Shown piece by piece: positions 55,860-64,000 of a DNA stretch of 64,000 nucleotides (position 1 is the first letter of the stretch; each line of letters opens with the position of its first letter). The notes below the pieces were generated by a model. That model ran no database searches and had not been told where the DNA came from. It was given only the letters and a program-made list of their open reading frames with translations. Origin of the DNA: an uncultured Pseudomonadota bacterium (GTDB lineage: Bacteria > Pseudomonadota > Alphaproteobacteria > UBA3830); contig CACXWU010000010.1 in assembly GCA_902771535.1 (NCBI GenBank), forward strand, positions 45,439 to 109,438, written 5' to 3'. Position numbers and translations under genes: made by a program.

Positions 55860-56714
55860 ATGAATTGGCTTACTAACTTTGTCAGACCGAAAATAAGAGC
55901 TTTGGTCGGGAATGATGTTCCTGATAATCTGTGGAGAAAATGTCCCGGTTGTGAACAGATGATTTTTCACTCGGATTTATCCGGGAATTCGCAGGTGTGT
56001 CCTCATTGTGATTATCATTTTAGGTTGTCCGTGGATGAGCGAATATCCAGTTTGTTTGACGGCGGAGAGGTTAAAAAAATAAAATATAAATCCTCGTTGA
56101 ATGATCCGTTGAAATTTAAGGATTCGAAAAAATATTCGGACAGGCTGAAGGCCGCGAAGGAAAAAACACAAAGCGAGGATGCTGTAAGCGTTGTCTATGG
56201 TCGCATAAACGGAAATAAGTGTGTTGCAGTTCTTTTTAATTTTGATTTTATGGGCGGATCCATGGGAAGTGCCGTAGGAGAAGGAATCATTGCCGGAGCG
56301 GAATATGCGTTAAAGAAATCGTGTGCCTTTCTGGTTGTTCCTTGTTCCGGCGGAGCCAGGATGCAAGAAGGAATATTTTCTCTGATGCAGATGCCGAGAA
56401 CGGTGGTAGCGATCAACAAAATAAAAGAAGCTTCTTTGCCGTATGTTGTGTTATTAACAAATCCGACTACAGGGGGAGTGTCTGCTTCGTTCGCGATGCT
56501 GGGAGATTTTCACATTGCGGAGCCGGGAGCATTGATTGCATTCAGTGGGCCTCGTGTCATCGAAGGAACAATCAGGGAAAAACTTCCGGATGGGTTCCAA
56601 AAATCGGAGTATCTGCTTTCGCACGGAATGGTCGATATGGTGGTGGAAAGAAAAGACCTGAAGGAAGTTATTTCTCGAATTATATCTATAGTTACTCACA
56701 AAAAGAGCAGCTAA
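55860..56714 (+). CDS. accD: acetyl-CoA carboxylase carboxyltransferase beta subunit
   Basis: Transfers CO2 from carboxybiotin to acetyl-CoA with AccA. N-terminal zinc ribbon (C-P-G-C ... C-P-H-C), then carboxyltransferase motifs F-M-G-G-S-M-G-S-A-V-G-E and G-G-A-R-M-Q-E-G. 284 residues, normal. ihfB-accD looks like a two-gene unit. folC or trpA, frequent alphaproteobacterial neighbours, are not present. Confidence 0.96.
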   Translation: MNWLTNFVRPKIRALVGNDVPDNLWRKCPGCEQMIFHSDLSGNSQVCPHCDYHFRLSVDERISSLFDGGEVKKIKYKSSLNDPLKFKDSKKYSDRLKAAKEKTQSEDAVSVVYGRINGNKCVAVLFNFDFMGGSMGSAVGEGIIAGAEYALKKSCAFLVVPCSGGARMQEGIFSLMQMPRTVVAINKIKEASLPYVVLLTNPTTGGVSASFAMLGDFHIAEPGALIAFSGPRVIEGTIREKLPDGFQKSEYLLSHGMVDMVVERKDLKEVISRIISIVTHKKSS

Positions 56715-56894
56715 TTTGTAGATAGTTATTGAAATTTTCGATAGTTGTAGGAAATGGTTTGTCGTTCTCGTTGCTCGGTTGTTAGGCTTTCGTCTTAAAT
56801 GGATTGTGCATTTGTGCGCGGTTTCCTTTTATAATAGATTGTTTTTTATTAAAATATTTTTTATATTTTATTTATAAAACGATGGAGGAAGGAA

Positions 56895-57683
56895 ATGAGA
56901 TTCGTTGGTTGTTTTTGTTTGGGAATGTTAGCTTTTGAAGTGTTGGCGGAAGACGGCAATGCGTCGTGGGGAAGTGGTTCAAGCCCTGAAGTTTACATAG
57001 ATGTCAGCAAAAAAGCGCAGCAAAATGCATTAAAACATGATGGGATGAAGATCATGGGTGGAGTGACTTACTCGATGTCTTCATTTAATGCTACTATTCA
57101 AACCGGTTCGAGAAGAACAAAGCGAAATATGAATAATTTTATGCTTACGTTAGGAATTGATTATTCGAAAAAGTTCAAAAAGAATTTTATTTTGGGTGGT
57201 ACGCTTTTGCTGGACTTTTGGAAAGCCCAAAAGAAGACTGGCGATATGCAAATATTTAACTATGACTATTATGACAGGTGTCAGAGCACTTGGGCTAATT
57301 TATTTAATACCCTTTCCGGGGAACTGAAAATGCCGTGTCTAATTCCGGAAATTTCGCTAAAAGGAGGTTATATTTTCCACAATTTGGGAACGGTTGCCTT
57401 TTTGAAATTGGGAGCGCAACGCTTACAAGCGGAATATATATATTATGTTGATGGCAAGAAAATTTCTTCTATAAATGCAACAAAGTTCATTCCTCTGTTT
57501 GGAATAGGGGGGCATAAGCGTTTCAACAAAAAATGGGGTGTTTCTGTCGAAGTGAATTTTCCATTCAAAAGAGAACACGAAGGCACAACTAATTATGGTG
57601 ATGTAATACATCATAAAATAAAAATGGGAAGAACGACGATAAGAGTCTTGGCGACCTACTCAATTCCGGATAAAACGAATTAA
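56895..57683 (+). CDS. putative outer-membrane beta-barrel protein
   Basis: Signal peptide (M-R-F-V-G-C-F-C-L-G-M-L-A-F-E-V-L-A, cleavage before E-D-G) and alternating hydrophobic/polar strands with Gly and aromatic residues (I-M-G-G-V-T-Y-S, L-G-G-T-L-L-L-D-F, L-K-G-G-Y-I-F-H). It resembles porin-like or Omp25-type barrels, but the C-terminal strand ends Y-S-I-P-D-K-T-N rather than with a terminal Phe. 262 residues. GGAGG Shine-Dalgarno. No close family can be named; the barrel assignment is inference from pattern. Confidence 0.65.
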   Translation: MRFVGCFCLGMLAFEVLAEDGNASWGSGSSPEVYIDVSKKAQQNALKHDGMKIMGGVTYSMSSFNATIQTGSRRTKRNMNNFMLTLGIDYSKKFKKNFILGGTLLLDFWKAQKKTGDMQIFNYDYYDRCQSTWANLFNTLSGELKMPCLIPEISLKGGYIFHNLGTVAFLKLGAQRLQAEYIYYVDGKKISSINATKFIPLFGIGGHKRFNKKWGVSVEVNFPFKREHEGTTNYGDVIHHKIKMGRTTIRVLATYSIPDKTN

Positions 57684-57739
57684 TCTCTGGAAAATTATCG
57701 AGATTTGCGTTATTCTTGCTTCGTGAGAGAGGGGGAGTT

Positions 57740-58300
57740 ATGGGGCATCTTTTCGTTATTTCGGGGCCTTCTGCCGTAGGAAAGACTACGATTGTTAGAT
57801 ATCTTTTGGGTAAGAAGCCGCAGTTGTCCAGGGTTATTACGTGTACGACGCGATCTGTTCGCGAAGGAGAGCAAGATGGCGTTGATTATATATTTTTGTC
57901 CAAAGAAGATTTTAGAGAGAAAATCGAACGCGGTGAGTTTGCTGAATTTTCAGAGGTTTACGAAAATTATTATGGTGTTTTGCTTTCCAGTATTCAGGAG
58001 AATATGAAAAAAAATGAAGTCTCGATATTGGTAATCAATTGGGAAGGGTTTCAGAAAGTAAAGAGGTCTATAACCGAAAATGTTACGGGGATTTTCATAA
58101 ATCCACCGTCCATAGATGAACTGGAAAGGCGTCTTCGACTCAGAAATACCGAAGATGAAGGCGATATTCAGAAAAGGCTTCTGACTGCTCGGCTGGATAT
58201 TGCTCATGCTGGTGAATATGATTTTTCCGTGGAAAATAAAGAGATTCCTCAGGCAGCAAAGGATATTTTCGACATAATTAGCAAGGTTGTTAAAAGCTAA
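57740..58300 (+). CDS. gmk: guanylate kinase
   Basis: GMP to GDP phosphorylation. P-loop G-P-S-A-V-G-K-T-T, GMP-binding T-T-R-S-V-R-E-G-E-Q-D-G-V-D-Y, and F-I-N-P-P-S toward the LID. About 186 residues from the ATG at 57740 with GGGGGAG before it; the frame is open from 57716. Confidence 0.95.
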   Translation: MGHLFVISGPSAVGKTTIVRYLLGKKPQLSRVITCTTRSVREGEQDGVDYIFLSKEDFREKIERGEFAEFSEVYENYYGVLLSSIQENMKKNEVSILVINWEGFQKVKRSITENVTGIFINPPSIDELERRLRLRNTEDEGDIQKRLLTARLDIAHAGEYDFSVENKEIPQAAKDIFDIISKVVKS

Positions 58301-58381
58301 TCTGTTTGGATTTTCTTCAACTTTGCTGATTGCTTTGCGATTGGGTTTCAGTACTTTGTTTCATTTATTTAAAGGGCTGTT

Positions 58382-59578
58382 ATGGGGCAGGTTATAAATT
58401 TTGGGTGCCGTCTGAATGCGTGTGAATCCGAGGCGATTTCGCAGTTTGTGGATGAGCTTGGCATAGTTGATTATACAATAATAAACACCTGCGCAGTGAC
58501 GGCTGAAGCGGAAAGGCAGCTACGGCAGGAAATCAGAAAGCTGTACAAACAAAATCCGGATATAAAGTTGATTTTAACTGGGTGTGCAGCGGAGTTGAAT
58601 CCTGATTTATATCTTAGCATGGACGGCGTGGTCGGTATCATATCCAATAAAGTTAAGTTGTCGAAGGAGGAATACTTAAAATACGGTTCTCGCGAAAAAT
58701 CGGTTGCGCAGAGCAACAATCAAAAGGTGCGAGGCTTTGTGCAAATTCAAAACGGATGCGATCACAGATGTACGTATTGCGTTGTGCGGTTGACTCGAGG
58801 CCCTTCCGTTAGCTTCGACAAAGACGAAATAATTTTTCAGGCGAGGGAAGCCTTGAAGCAGGGGCATAAAGAATTGGTTCTTACTGGAGTTAATATCTCG
58901 TCATATGGGCAGGATCTGTCTCCGCAAACAAATATTTCATTTATCATCAGATACTTGCTGAAAAATGTTCCGGAATTGACGAGGTTAAGGCTGTCTTCCC
59001 TAGATCCTGCGGATATTAACGACGAATTTATTGAACTTATTGCGGGAGAGGAGAGATTGATGCCCCATATCCATGAAAGTATTCAATCCGGAGATAATAT
59101 GATTTTGAAAAGGATGGGACGGCGTCACAATCGAGAGCAGGTGATCGAGACAAATCTGAAGATTCTGGAAAAGAGATCGGAGGTCATATTCGGAGCGGAT
59201 ATTATTGCGGGGTTCCCGACTGAAACCGACGATATGTTTGAAAATACCAGAAAATTATTGACGGAAGGAAATCTTTCGTTGTTGCACGTGTTCCCTTATT
59301 CGAAACGGCCTGGAACTCCTGCTGCCCTGATGCCTCAAGTTCTGAAGAAAACAGCGACAGCGCGTGCGAAAATTTTGAGAGAGGAAGCTTCGGAAATTTT
59401 GAATCACAGATTACAGGCAATTGTCGGACAAAAAGTACATGTCTTGGCTGAGACTTCGGAAATTGCAAAGACGGATTCATTTTTGCCGGTAAAATCTTTA
59501 TCTGAGCTCGAGGCGGGAAAAGAATATTGGATAAATTGCGTAAAAATAGAGAACAATGCAATTATGGGGGAGCTTTAA
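58382..59578 (+). CDS. mtaB: tRNA t6A37 methylthiotransferase MtaB
   Basis: Radical-SAM enzyme converting t6A37 to ms2t6A. The MtaB start N-F-G-C-R-L-N-A-C-E-S, the radical-SAM C-x3-C-x2-C in G-C-D-H-R-C-T-Y-C, and a C-terminal TRAM-like region. 398 residues. Immediately upstream of ftsY, the usual alphaproteobacterial order. tsaC, needed for t6A itself, is 1.2 kb downstream. Confidence 0.95.
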   Translation: MGQVINFGCRLNACESEAISQFVDELGIVDYTIINTCAVTAEAERQLRQEIRKLYKQNPDIKLILTGCAAELNPDLYLSMDGVVGIISNKVKLSKEEYLKYGSREKSVAQSNNQKVRGFVQIQNGCDHRCTYCVVRLTRGPSVSFDKDEIIFQAREALKQGHKELVLTGVNISSYGQDLSPQTNISFIIRYLLKNVPELTRLRLSSLDPADINDEFIELIAGEERLMPHIHESIQSGDNMILKRMGRRHNREQVIETNLKILEKRSEVIFGADIIAGFPTETDDMFENTRKLLTEGNLSLLHVFPYSKRPGTPAALMPQVLKKTATARAKILREEASEILNHRLQAIVGQKVHVLAETSEIAKTDSFLPVKSLSELEAGKEYWINCVKIENNAIMGEL

Positions 59579-59579
59579 A

Positions 59580-60479
59580 ATGGGGATCCTTGATAAGTTA
59601 AAGAAGACTTTTAGAAAAACGTCTGAAAGTATTTTAACAGCGGTTGCCGGAAAAAAGATTGACGAGAATTTTTATCAGGAAATAGAAGATGCCTTAATAC
59701 GGGCCGATGTCGGGGCGCAAACTTCTATAATGCTGGCCCAAAAATTGGCGGACAAGAAATTTCCGAGGGACGCCACAGAATCCGAAATCAAAAAGTTTTT
59801 GGTCGACGAGATAACACAGTTGCTCGAGCCTTATGAAGCAGATCTTTTTGATTCAACAAACAAAAATCCTGAAATTATCTTAGTAATTGGGGTAAACGGA
59901 AACGGCAAAACGACTTCGATCGCGAAATTAGCTAATATTTTTAAGCAGAAAGGGCATGATCCATTGTTGATCGCCGGAGATACTTTCCGAGCGGCGGCCG
60001 TAGAGCAACTGAAATATTGGGGGAATCAGCTCGGTATAGAAGTTTTTCACGGAAAAGAACAAGCGGATGCCGCTGGTGTCGTGTATTCAGGGATCGAAAA
60101 AGCAAAATCCGAAAATAAAGATATTGTGATCATCGATACCGCGGGTCGCATGCAAAACCGAGATGATTTAATCGCCGAGTTAGACAAAATAAAAAGGGTT
60201 ATGAGAAAAATAGACGATACTGCGCCACACAAAACAATTTTAGTGTTGGATGGTCTGACAGGTCAAACAGCTCATCTTCAGGTTGAATCATTCTTAAATA
60301 AAGTGGGAATCGACGGGCTGATTGTTACAAAGTTAGATTCAACAGCCAAAGGCGGAGTGGTGATTTCTTTGACTCAAAAATACAAAGCTCCGATCTTTGC
60401 CATAGGAGTAGGTGAGGGGATAGAGGATCTTCAGCCGTTCTCTGCCAGTCAGTATGCAAGTGCAATCTTAGGGGAATGA
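59580..60479 (+). CDS. ftsY: signal recognition particle receptor FtsY
   Basis: SRP receptor GTPase for membrane-protein targeting. Short N domain, then G1 G-V-N-G-N-G-K-T-T, D-T-A-G-R, and T-K-L-D-S-T-A-K-G-G. About 299 residues and lacking the long acidic A domain, normal for alphaproteobacteria. Starts one base after mtaB at ATG 59580. Confidence 0.96.
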   Translation: MGILDKLKKTFRKTSESILTAVAGKKIDENFYQEIEDALIRADVGAQTSIMLAQKLADKKFPRDATESEIKKFLVDEITQLLEPYEADLFDSTNKNPEIILVIGVNGNGKTTSIAKLANIFKQKGHDPLLIAGDTFRAAAVEQLKYWGNQLGIEVFHGKEQADAAGVVYSGIEKAKSENKDIVIIDTAGRMQNRDDLIAELDKIKRVMRKIDDTAPHKTILVLDGLTGQTAHLQVESFLNKVGIDGLIVTKLDSTAKGGVVISLTQKYKAPIFAIGVGEGIEDLQPFSASQYASAILGE

Positions 60480-60524
60480 AATTTTCGGAGATTTTGGATA
60501 TATTTCTTTACAAAAGGTTAAAAT

Positions 60525-60553
60525 TTGCTCAAGTTTTCTTATCGATGTATAAT
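60525..60553 (+). promoter_or_regulatory. promoter of the small immunity-like gene
   Basis: TTGCTC-N17-TATAAT, with TG directly before the -10 box, about 65 bases before the ATG at 60619. Confidence 0.7.
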
Positions 60554-60618
60554 ACAGACTAAAGTGGTCTGACAGTTGTTCTGGTAATAATATTATTGAA
60601 AAATATTGGAGAATTGCT

Positions 60619-60810
60619 ATGTCGAGCTTGTTGGTATTTTTATTTTGTTTATTTTTTCTGGGGATTTATTTTTTGCCAGTGATTGTTGCGAAATGCAGAG
60701 GCGTAAGGCATTTCGGCTCGATTGTCGTTATAAACCTGTTTTTAGGAATGACTTTCATTGGATGGGTGATCGCTCTCGCTATGGCCTGCTCGGATAATTT
60801 CGAAGAATAG
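60619..60810 (+). CDS. superinfection-immunity-like small membrane protein
   Basis: 63 residues with two hydrophobic helices (about 3-22 and 33-57) and the pattern F-L-P-V-I-V-A-K-C-R ... N-L-F-L-G-M-T-F-I-G-W-V-I-A-L, which matches the small T4 Imm-like/superinfection-immunity membrane family. Such proteins can block DNA injection by related phages, but many chromosomal members are uncharacterised. Single gene with GGAG and a strong promoter. The overlapping frame at 60606-60797 is not favoured. Confidence 0.75.
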   Translation: MSSLLVFLFCLFFLGIYFLPVIVAKCRGVRHFGSIVVINLFLGMTFIGWVIALAMACSDNFEE

Positions 60811-60821
60811 CGAAAATTAGA

Positions 60822-61757
60822 TTATTTGTCTTTCTGAGTGGCCTTTTTTAGTCTATCGTTTATAGCTAGACCTATGCTGATATTCGGAATTGGCATGATG
60901 CATATTCTTTTTGCGTCGGTAGAATCCAATTTTCTCAGCATGAGAAAGAAATTTTTGGCGGCTTCGGTTAAATCCGAATTGCTGCTTAAATTTAGGCAGT
61001 ATTTTGCCCCAGAAATCGGATTTCCAAAGGCCAAAAGGGCATCTTCTTTTTCTATTTTTTGAACATTTATAATAATGGGCTTTGTCGGTTTGTAATGACT
61101 GAATTTTGAACATTCTGTCTCAACCAATGTGAAACCGCATCTGTTTTCGATTTCTTCTTGAGAGATTGCTCCTTTCCTTAAGATTTTCGGCTGATTTTCA
61201 ACGGATAAGTCAATTATGGTGGATTCTATTCCCAAACTGCAGGTTCCTCCATCCAGAATTACCAAATCGTCGCAGTTTTTTAGGCTTTCAGTTACGGACT
61301 GAGCTGTAGTTGTGCTTAATTCCGACGACGTATTTGCGCTGGGGGCTGCCAGAGGGAAATCCAATTTTTTCAATAAGTCGAGAGCTATCGAATTATTCGG
61401 AACCCTTATGCCAACAGTATCTCCGCCAGCCGAACACATCCACGATATCTTCGAATTAACTTTTTTCTTTAGAACGATTGTCAGAGCTCCGGGAAGAAAC
61501 TCTTTTGCTAATAATTCTGCTTTCGGATTTATTTCTATGTCTTGAGATGCGTTGTAAAAAGACGGATAACAAACCGACACAGGATTAAACGGTGACCTAT
61601 TTTTATATTTGAAAATCTTTGCTACTACCTCATCAGAGTAGGCATTTCCCCCCAATCCGTACACCGTTTCGGTCGGAAAAGCTAACAAATCACCACTTCT
61701 TAGAACCTCGCAGGCGAAATCCAATTCGCCTGCTTTCAAGATTTTCATAATGAACAA
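60822..61757 (-). CDS. tsaC: L-threonylcarbamoyladenylate synthase (TsaC/Sua5)
   Basis: Makes threonylcarbamoyl-AMP for t6A37 of tRNA. YrdC-domain motifs P-T-E-T-V-Y-G-L-G, K-N-R-S-P-F-N-P and S-A-N-T-S; 311 residues, so it is the long Sua5 form with a C-terminal Sua5 domain. Together with mtaB this covers two steps of ms2t6A formation. The second in-frame ATG (M-K-I-L-K-A) is an equally likely start. Confidence 0.93.
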   Translation of the reverse strand: MFIMKILKAGELDFACEVLRSGDLLAFPTETVYGLGGNAYSDEVVAKIFKYKNRSPFNPVSVCYPSFYNASQDIEINPKAELLAKEFLPGALTIVLKKKVNSKISWMCSAGGDTVGIRVPNNSIALDLLKKLDFPLAAPSANTSSELSTTTAQSVTESLKNCDDLVILDGGTCSLGIESTIIDLSVENQPKILRKGAISQEEIENRCGFTLVETECSKFSHYKPTKPIIINVQKIEKEDALLAFGNPISGAKYCLNLSSNSDLTEAAKNFFLMLRKLDSTDAKRICIMPIPNISIGLAINDRLKKATQKDK

Positions 61758-61775
61758 TCAAAATTAGTCAACAAA

Positions 61776-62285
61776 CTAACGAGCTATCAAACGAGGACGG
61801 CGATTTCTTGTTCCTGTTCCTGGACGAATGTCTCTTGCTCCTTCGATCAATAAAGCTGCTTGTCCTGGTTGCAATTTGGTATCCATTCCCTGAACAACAG
61901 TTCTCATGGATCCATCCTCTAATCTTACGACATACTCGTATCCATTCTGAGACTTAAGTGCTTTTTCCGCCAAAGCACCACCAAAAGCTCCGGCCAAAGC
62001 ACCAATTCCGGTTGCTATCGACCTGCCTCGACCTCCACCGATCATGTTTCCGGCTAACCCTCCGGCAACACCTCCCATTAATGCACCGGTTGTGTTGTCT
62101 TCAAGATAATCGCCTTCCTCAATTGCAACCACTCTGACTGAGACAACAGTACATGGATGAGAAATCATTCCTTCTCCATCCAACGATCTGGCATCATAAA
62201 CATTTGCAGAAATATTTCTGGCACAACCCGATAACAACAACACTCCGCAACACAGTACGGACGATAACATAACGATTCTTTTCAT
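61776..62285 (-). CDS. glycine-zipper outer-membrane lipoprotein (SlyB/17-kDa antigen-like)
   Basis: Lipobox L-L-S-G-C (Cys about residue 21), then a 2TM glycine-zipper segment (G-A-L-M-G-G-V-A-G-G-L-A-G-N-M-I-G-G-G) and a beta-rich C-terminus ending R-N-R-R-P-R-L-I-A-R. 169 residues. Resembles SlyB and the rickettsial 17-kDa surface antigen family. It follows tsaC on the same strand but has its own promoter. Confidence 0.85.
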   Translation of the reverse strand: MKRIVMLSSVLCCGVLLLSGCARNISANVYDARSLDGEGMISHPCTVVSVRVVAIEEGDYLEDNTTGALMGGVAGGLAGNMIGGGRGRSIATGIGALAGAFGGALAEKALKSQNGYEYVVRLEDGSMRTVVQGMDTKLQPGQAALLIEGARDIRPGTGTRNRRPRLIAR

Positions 62286-62312
62286 AATTCACCTCATAAA
62301 AAACATTTTATA

Positions 62313-62341
62313 TTTATAACATAACATTGGATTATTAGCAA
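62313..62341 (-). promoter_or_regulatory. promoter of the glycine-zipper lipoprotein
   Basis: On the minus strand TTGCTA-N17-TATAAA ends 28 bases before the ATG. Confidence 0.65.
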
Positions 62342-62551
62342 AAATTAACCAAGTGTTAACTTTTATTTCAGACAACATTGTTGTGAAAAATTTTAATACA
62401 ATGCTTGGTATCGTGATATTTTAAAAATCAAACAAGGCTTATTCGATATGGTTATGAATACGAATCGCTGAAAATACAAAAAGTTATGATGAATCTTCGC
62501 TTTTAGCTCCAAATTAACAAAATGGTAATGTTTTTATGAGATATTACGCTT

Positions 62552-63592
62552 ATGAAGAAGTATTTTTTATTATATTTAGGTTCGCTTTTGCTTGTAAATT
62601 CACCATCTTGGTCCATGAGTGAAGATGGGTATGATGAAAATGATGCCGAAGATACGTCGATACAGGATGAAGACGGGTATGATCGAAATGGTGATATGTC
62701 GATGCAGAACGGAGTGCAAAATGGCATGATGATACGACAACCTGGTGCGATGCTTCCCGATGGTACGATGAATCAGGGAATGTTCCCAAACGGTGCGATG
62801 ATGCAACAATCAGGTATGGTGCTTCCCGATGGTACGATGAATAGCCAAGCTTATCAGAATGGTGATGAATATGCTCATACGGACAATGATGAATATGTTC
62901 GATCCTTGGTAAATAATATATTGCAAATGAAAAATGAACAACAGAATCAAGTTTTGAACAAGACTAAAAACGGAGGAATAGTCGTCAGTAAAAATTTGAA
63001 AAACAAAATTTTGAGGTTGCAAAAAGAGTTAGATGAAATCAGTCTTAGTTTGAAAGGAATTTCAACGTCTGATGATACGGCAAAGGAAAAATCCCTCCAA
63101 AAATCTAAATCTTCTGATAAGTCAGTATCGAAAGGAAAGAAATCTTCGAAAAAGTCTATTTATGCGAAGTCCAAATCGTATATCAAGAAATTGTGGAATC
63201 GTAAAGATAAATTCTTAAAATTTAGTACATCAAAGGGGGAATATAAGATAAAGACGTTATTATCCTCTAAAAAAGCCCAAAAATTTTCAAACTTTAACTG
63301 GATGGGAAGTTTGCATACCGTAAAGCAGTTAACTCGCAAAAATGCAAAAAAATTCGTGCCAGAGCATCGTTTTTCGAGAAATTATTCTTCAGGTCAGAGT
63401 AAAGTAAAAAAATACAAATCAAGCGCTCCGGTTAAGTATAAAGTTAAAATTTTAGGGACAGGAGAAATCATCCCAATAGATGTTTATTATCAAAAGAATA
63501 CCTCGTATTCTCCAGAGAAATCTAATTCTCCAAAAAATTCTAACTATTTCTCAGATAAATCCAAATGCGATAATGGATGCGGGGTACAGTAA
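62552..63592 (+). CDS. secreted Lys/Ser-rich protein with LPDGTM repeats, unknown function
   Basis: No family recognised. 346 residues with a Sec signal peptide (M-K-K-Y-F-L-L-Y-L-G-S-L-L-L, cleavage near W-S-M), two direct copies of a segment ending L-P-D-G-T-M-N, an Asn/Gln-rich stretch, then a very basic Ser/Lys half (S-K-G-K-K-S-S-K-K-S) and a C-terminal tail with S-P-E-K-S-N and N-G-C-G. The start lacks an obvious Shine-Dalgarno. It is likely an exported surface or effector-like protein; that is inference. Confidence 0.65.
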   Translation: MKKYFLLYLGSLLLVNSPSWSMSEDGYDENDAEDTSIQDEDGYDRNGDMSMQNGVQNGMMIRQPGAMLPDGTMNQGMFPNGAMMQQSGMVLPDGTMNSQAYQNGDEYAHTDNDEYVRSLVNNILQMKNEQQNQVLNKTKNGGIVVSKNLKNKILRLQKELDEISLSLKGISTSDDTAKEKSLQKSKSSDKSVSKGKKSSKKSIYAKSKSYIKKLWNRKDKFLKFSTSKGEYKIKTLLSSKKAQKFSNFNWMGSLHTVKQLTRKNAKKFVPEHRFSRNYSSGQSKVKKYKSSAPVKYKVKILGTGEIIPIDVYYQKNTSYSPEKSNSPKNSNYFSDKSKCDNGCGVQ

Positions 63593-63744
63593 AGTTTTCC
63601 TATTTTAAGGAATTTATTTATAGCTTATAAAGTCACAGATTCTCGTGATATATATGATTTACAGCAAGTTGCGGCTCAAAGTGTGAAGCGCTGATTCTTT
63701 TTGATACAATAGTTTAGATCCTTAAATTATTTTCCCCTTTTTAC

Positions 63745-63774
63745 TTGAAATCTTACAGTAACTGTTGTTTATAT
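63745..63774 (+). promoter_or_regulatory. possible promoter of the right-edge secreted protein
   Basis: TTGAAA-N18-TTATAT lies 30 bases before the ATG at 63805; ACAGT-A-ACTGT, a small palindrome, lies in the spacer. Confidence 0.35.
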
Positions 63775-63804
63775 GAACAGACTCGGATAATCGAAAGGAG
63801 AAAT

Positions 63805-64000
63805 ATGCATTTTTATTTTAAAACATTGTGTTTCACTGTTGCGTTGTTCGTCACGGAAAATGTGTTCTCAATGGATTCCAATTTTCTGGAAAACAATTCT
63901 TCGAATAGCAAAAGTTTCAGTCCATTGAAAGATGCTGATCAAAAGAATTCTTCAGCAGACACCTCTTCAGAAGAAGAAGAAAAGTCGCTTGAAGAAAATA
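63805..64000 (+). CDS. secreted protein, N-terminal part (truncated by window edge)
   Basis: ATG at 63805 after AAAGGAG opens a frame that reaches the window end. It begins M-H-F-Y-F-K-T-L-C-F-T-V-A-L-F-V, a Sec signal peptide probably cleaved before M-D-S-N, followed by an Asn/Ser-rich and then acidic stretch (S-S-E-E-E-E-K-S-L-E-E-N). No family recognised; 65 codons visible. It is a companion in style to the upstream secreted protein. Confidence 0.7.
   Translation, partial: MHFYFKTLCFTVALFVTENVFSMDSNFLENNSSNSKSFSPLKDADQKNSSADTSSEEEEKSLEEN

Noticed and set aside
60606..60797. Alternative 63-codon frame over the immunity-like gene
   Set aside because: Lower hydrophobic order and no family pattern; the frame from 60619 has both plus the GGAG spacing.
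1..64000. Search for CRISPR arrays, insertion sequences, prophage and integrases
   Set aside because: No regularly spaced repeats, transposase or integrase motifs, or terminal inverted repeats were found on reading.

Overview
The window is AT-rich, densely packed bacterial chromosome. Gene content points to an alphaproteobacterium: a DksA with a single cysteine in the zinc-finger region, an alphaproteobacterial-type RNase E, a lepB-rnc-era-recO block, mtaB next to ftsY, and ihfB. A partial type VI secretion system (T6SS), a Tad pilus locus and several Sec-exported low-complexity proteins suggest a host-associated, perhaps intracellular, organism of the Holosporales/Rickettsiales kind. The taxonomic placement is inference from gene content only. 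No IS element, phage module or CRISPR array was seen. Promoters of the form TTGNNN-N16-18-TATAAT are easy to find, which fits a standard housekeeping sigma factor.

Layout. 1-3.8 kb (minus): a translationally coupled rne-gltX-cysS operon; cysS runs off the left edge. 4.1-6.1 kb (minus): tRNA-Val, accB and accC, apparently one transcript. 6.2-11.9 kb (plus): ssb, gyrA, a UgpC/MsmX-type ATPase, rlmH and a fabD that has lost its first residues. 11.9-12.6 kb (minus): a secreted protein carrying a 22-base homopolymer. 12.8-20.2 kb (plus): T6SS baseplate and membrane-complex genes tssK-tssL-tssM-tssA. 20.2-33.1 kb (plus): BON lipoprotein, yifB, flotillin, rpmI-rplT, dksA-lepB-rnc-era-recO-pntA, metG-tatD and an MFS transporter. 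33.1-33.9 kb (minus): an enoyl-CoA hydratase. 34.0-42.7 kb (plus): Tad locus cpaABCDEF-tadBC without a recognisable pilin. 42.8-45.9 kb: rpoZ, tRNA-Leu, kdsB, a ferritin-fold protein lacking ferroxidase residues, infA, rpsF-rpsR.

46.0-53.4 kb is the most interesting stretch. A minus-strand T6SS spike operon (vgrG, MORN/YwqK-repeat protein, DUF4280 PAAR-like tip, HIT-domain protein) faces a plus-strand operon of a small membrane protein, an FkbM-type methyltransferase and a 907-residue exported repeat protein. That protein carries two LPxY motifs and one PPPY motif in the sequence context that binds eukaryotic WW domains. I read it as a candidate host-directed factor.

53.4-64 kb: a 400-base non-coding stretch with strong hairpins, a secreted protein, a methyltransferase, ihfB-accD, a putative outer-membrane barrel, gmk, mtaB-ftsY, a small superinfection-immunity-like membrane protein, tsaC, a glycine-zipper lipoprotein and two further exported proteins, the last cut by the right edge.

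The housekeeping genes cover fatty-acid initiation (accB, accC, accD, fabD), translation and RNA processing. The accessory genes are mostly for building surface machines (T6SS, Tad) and exporting proteins.
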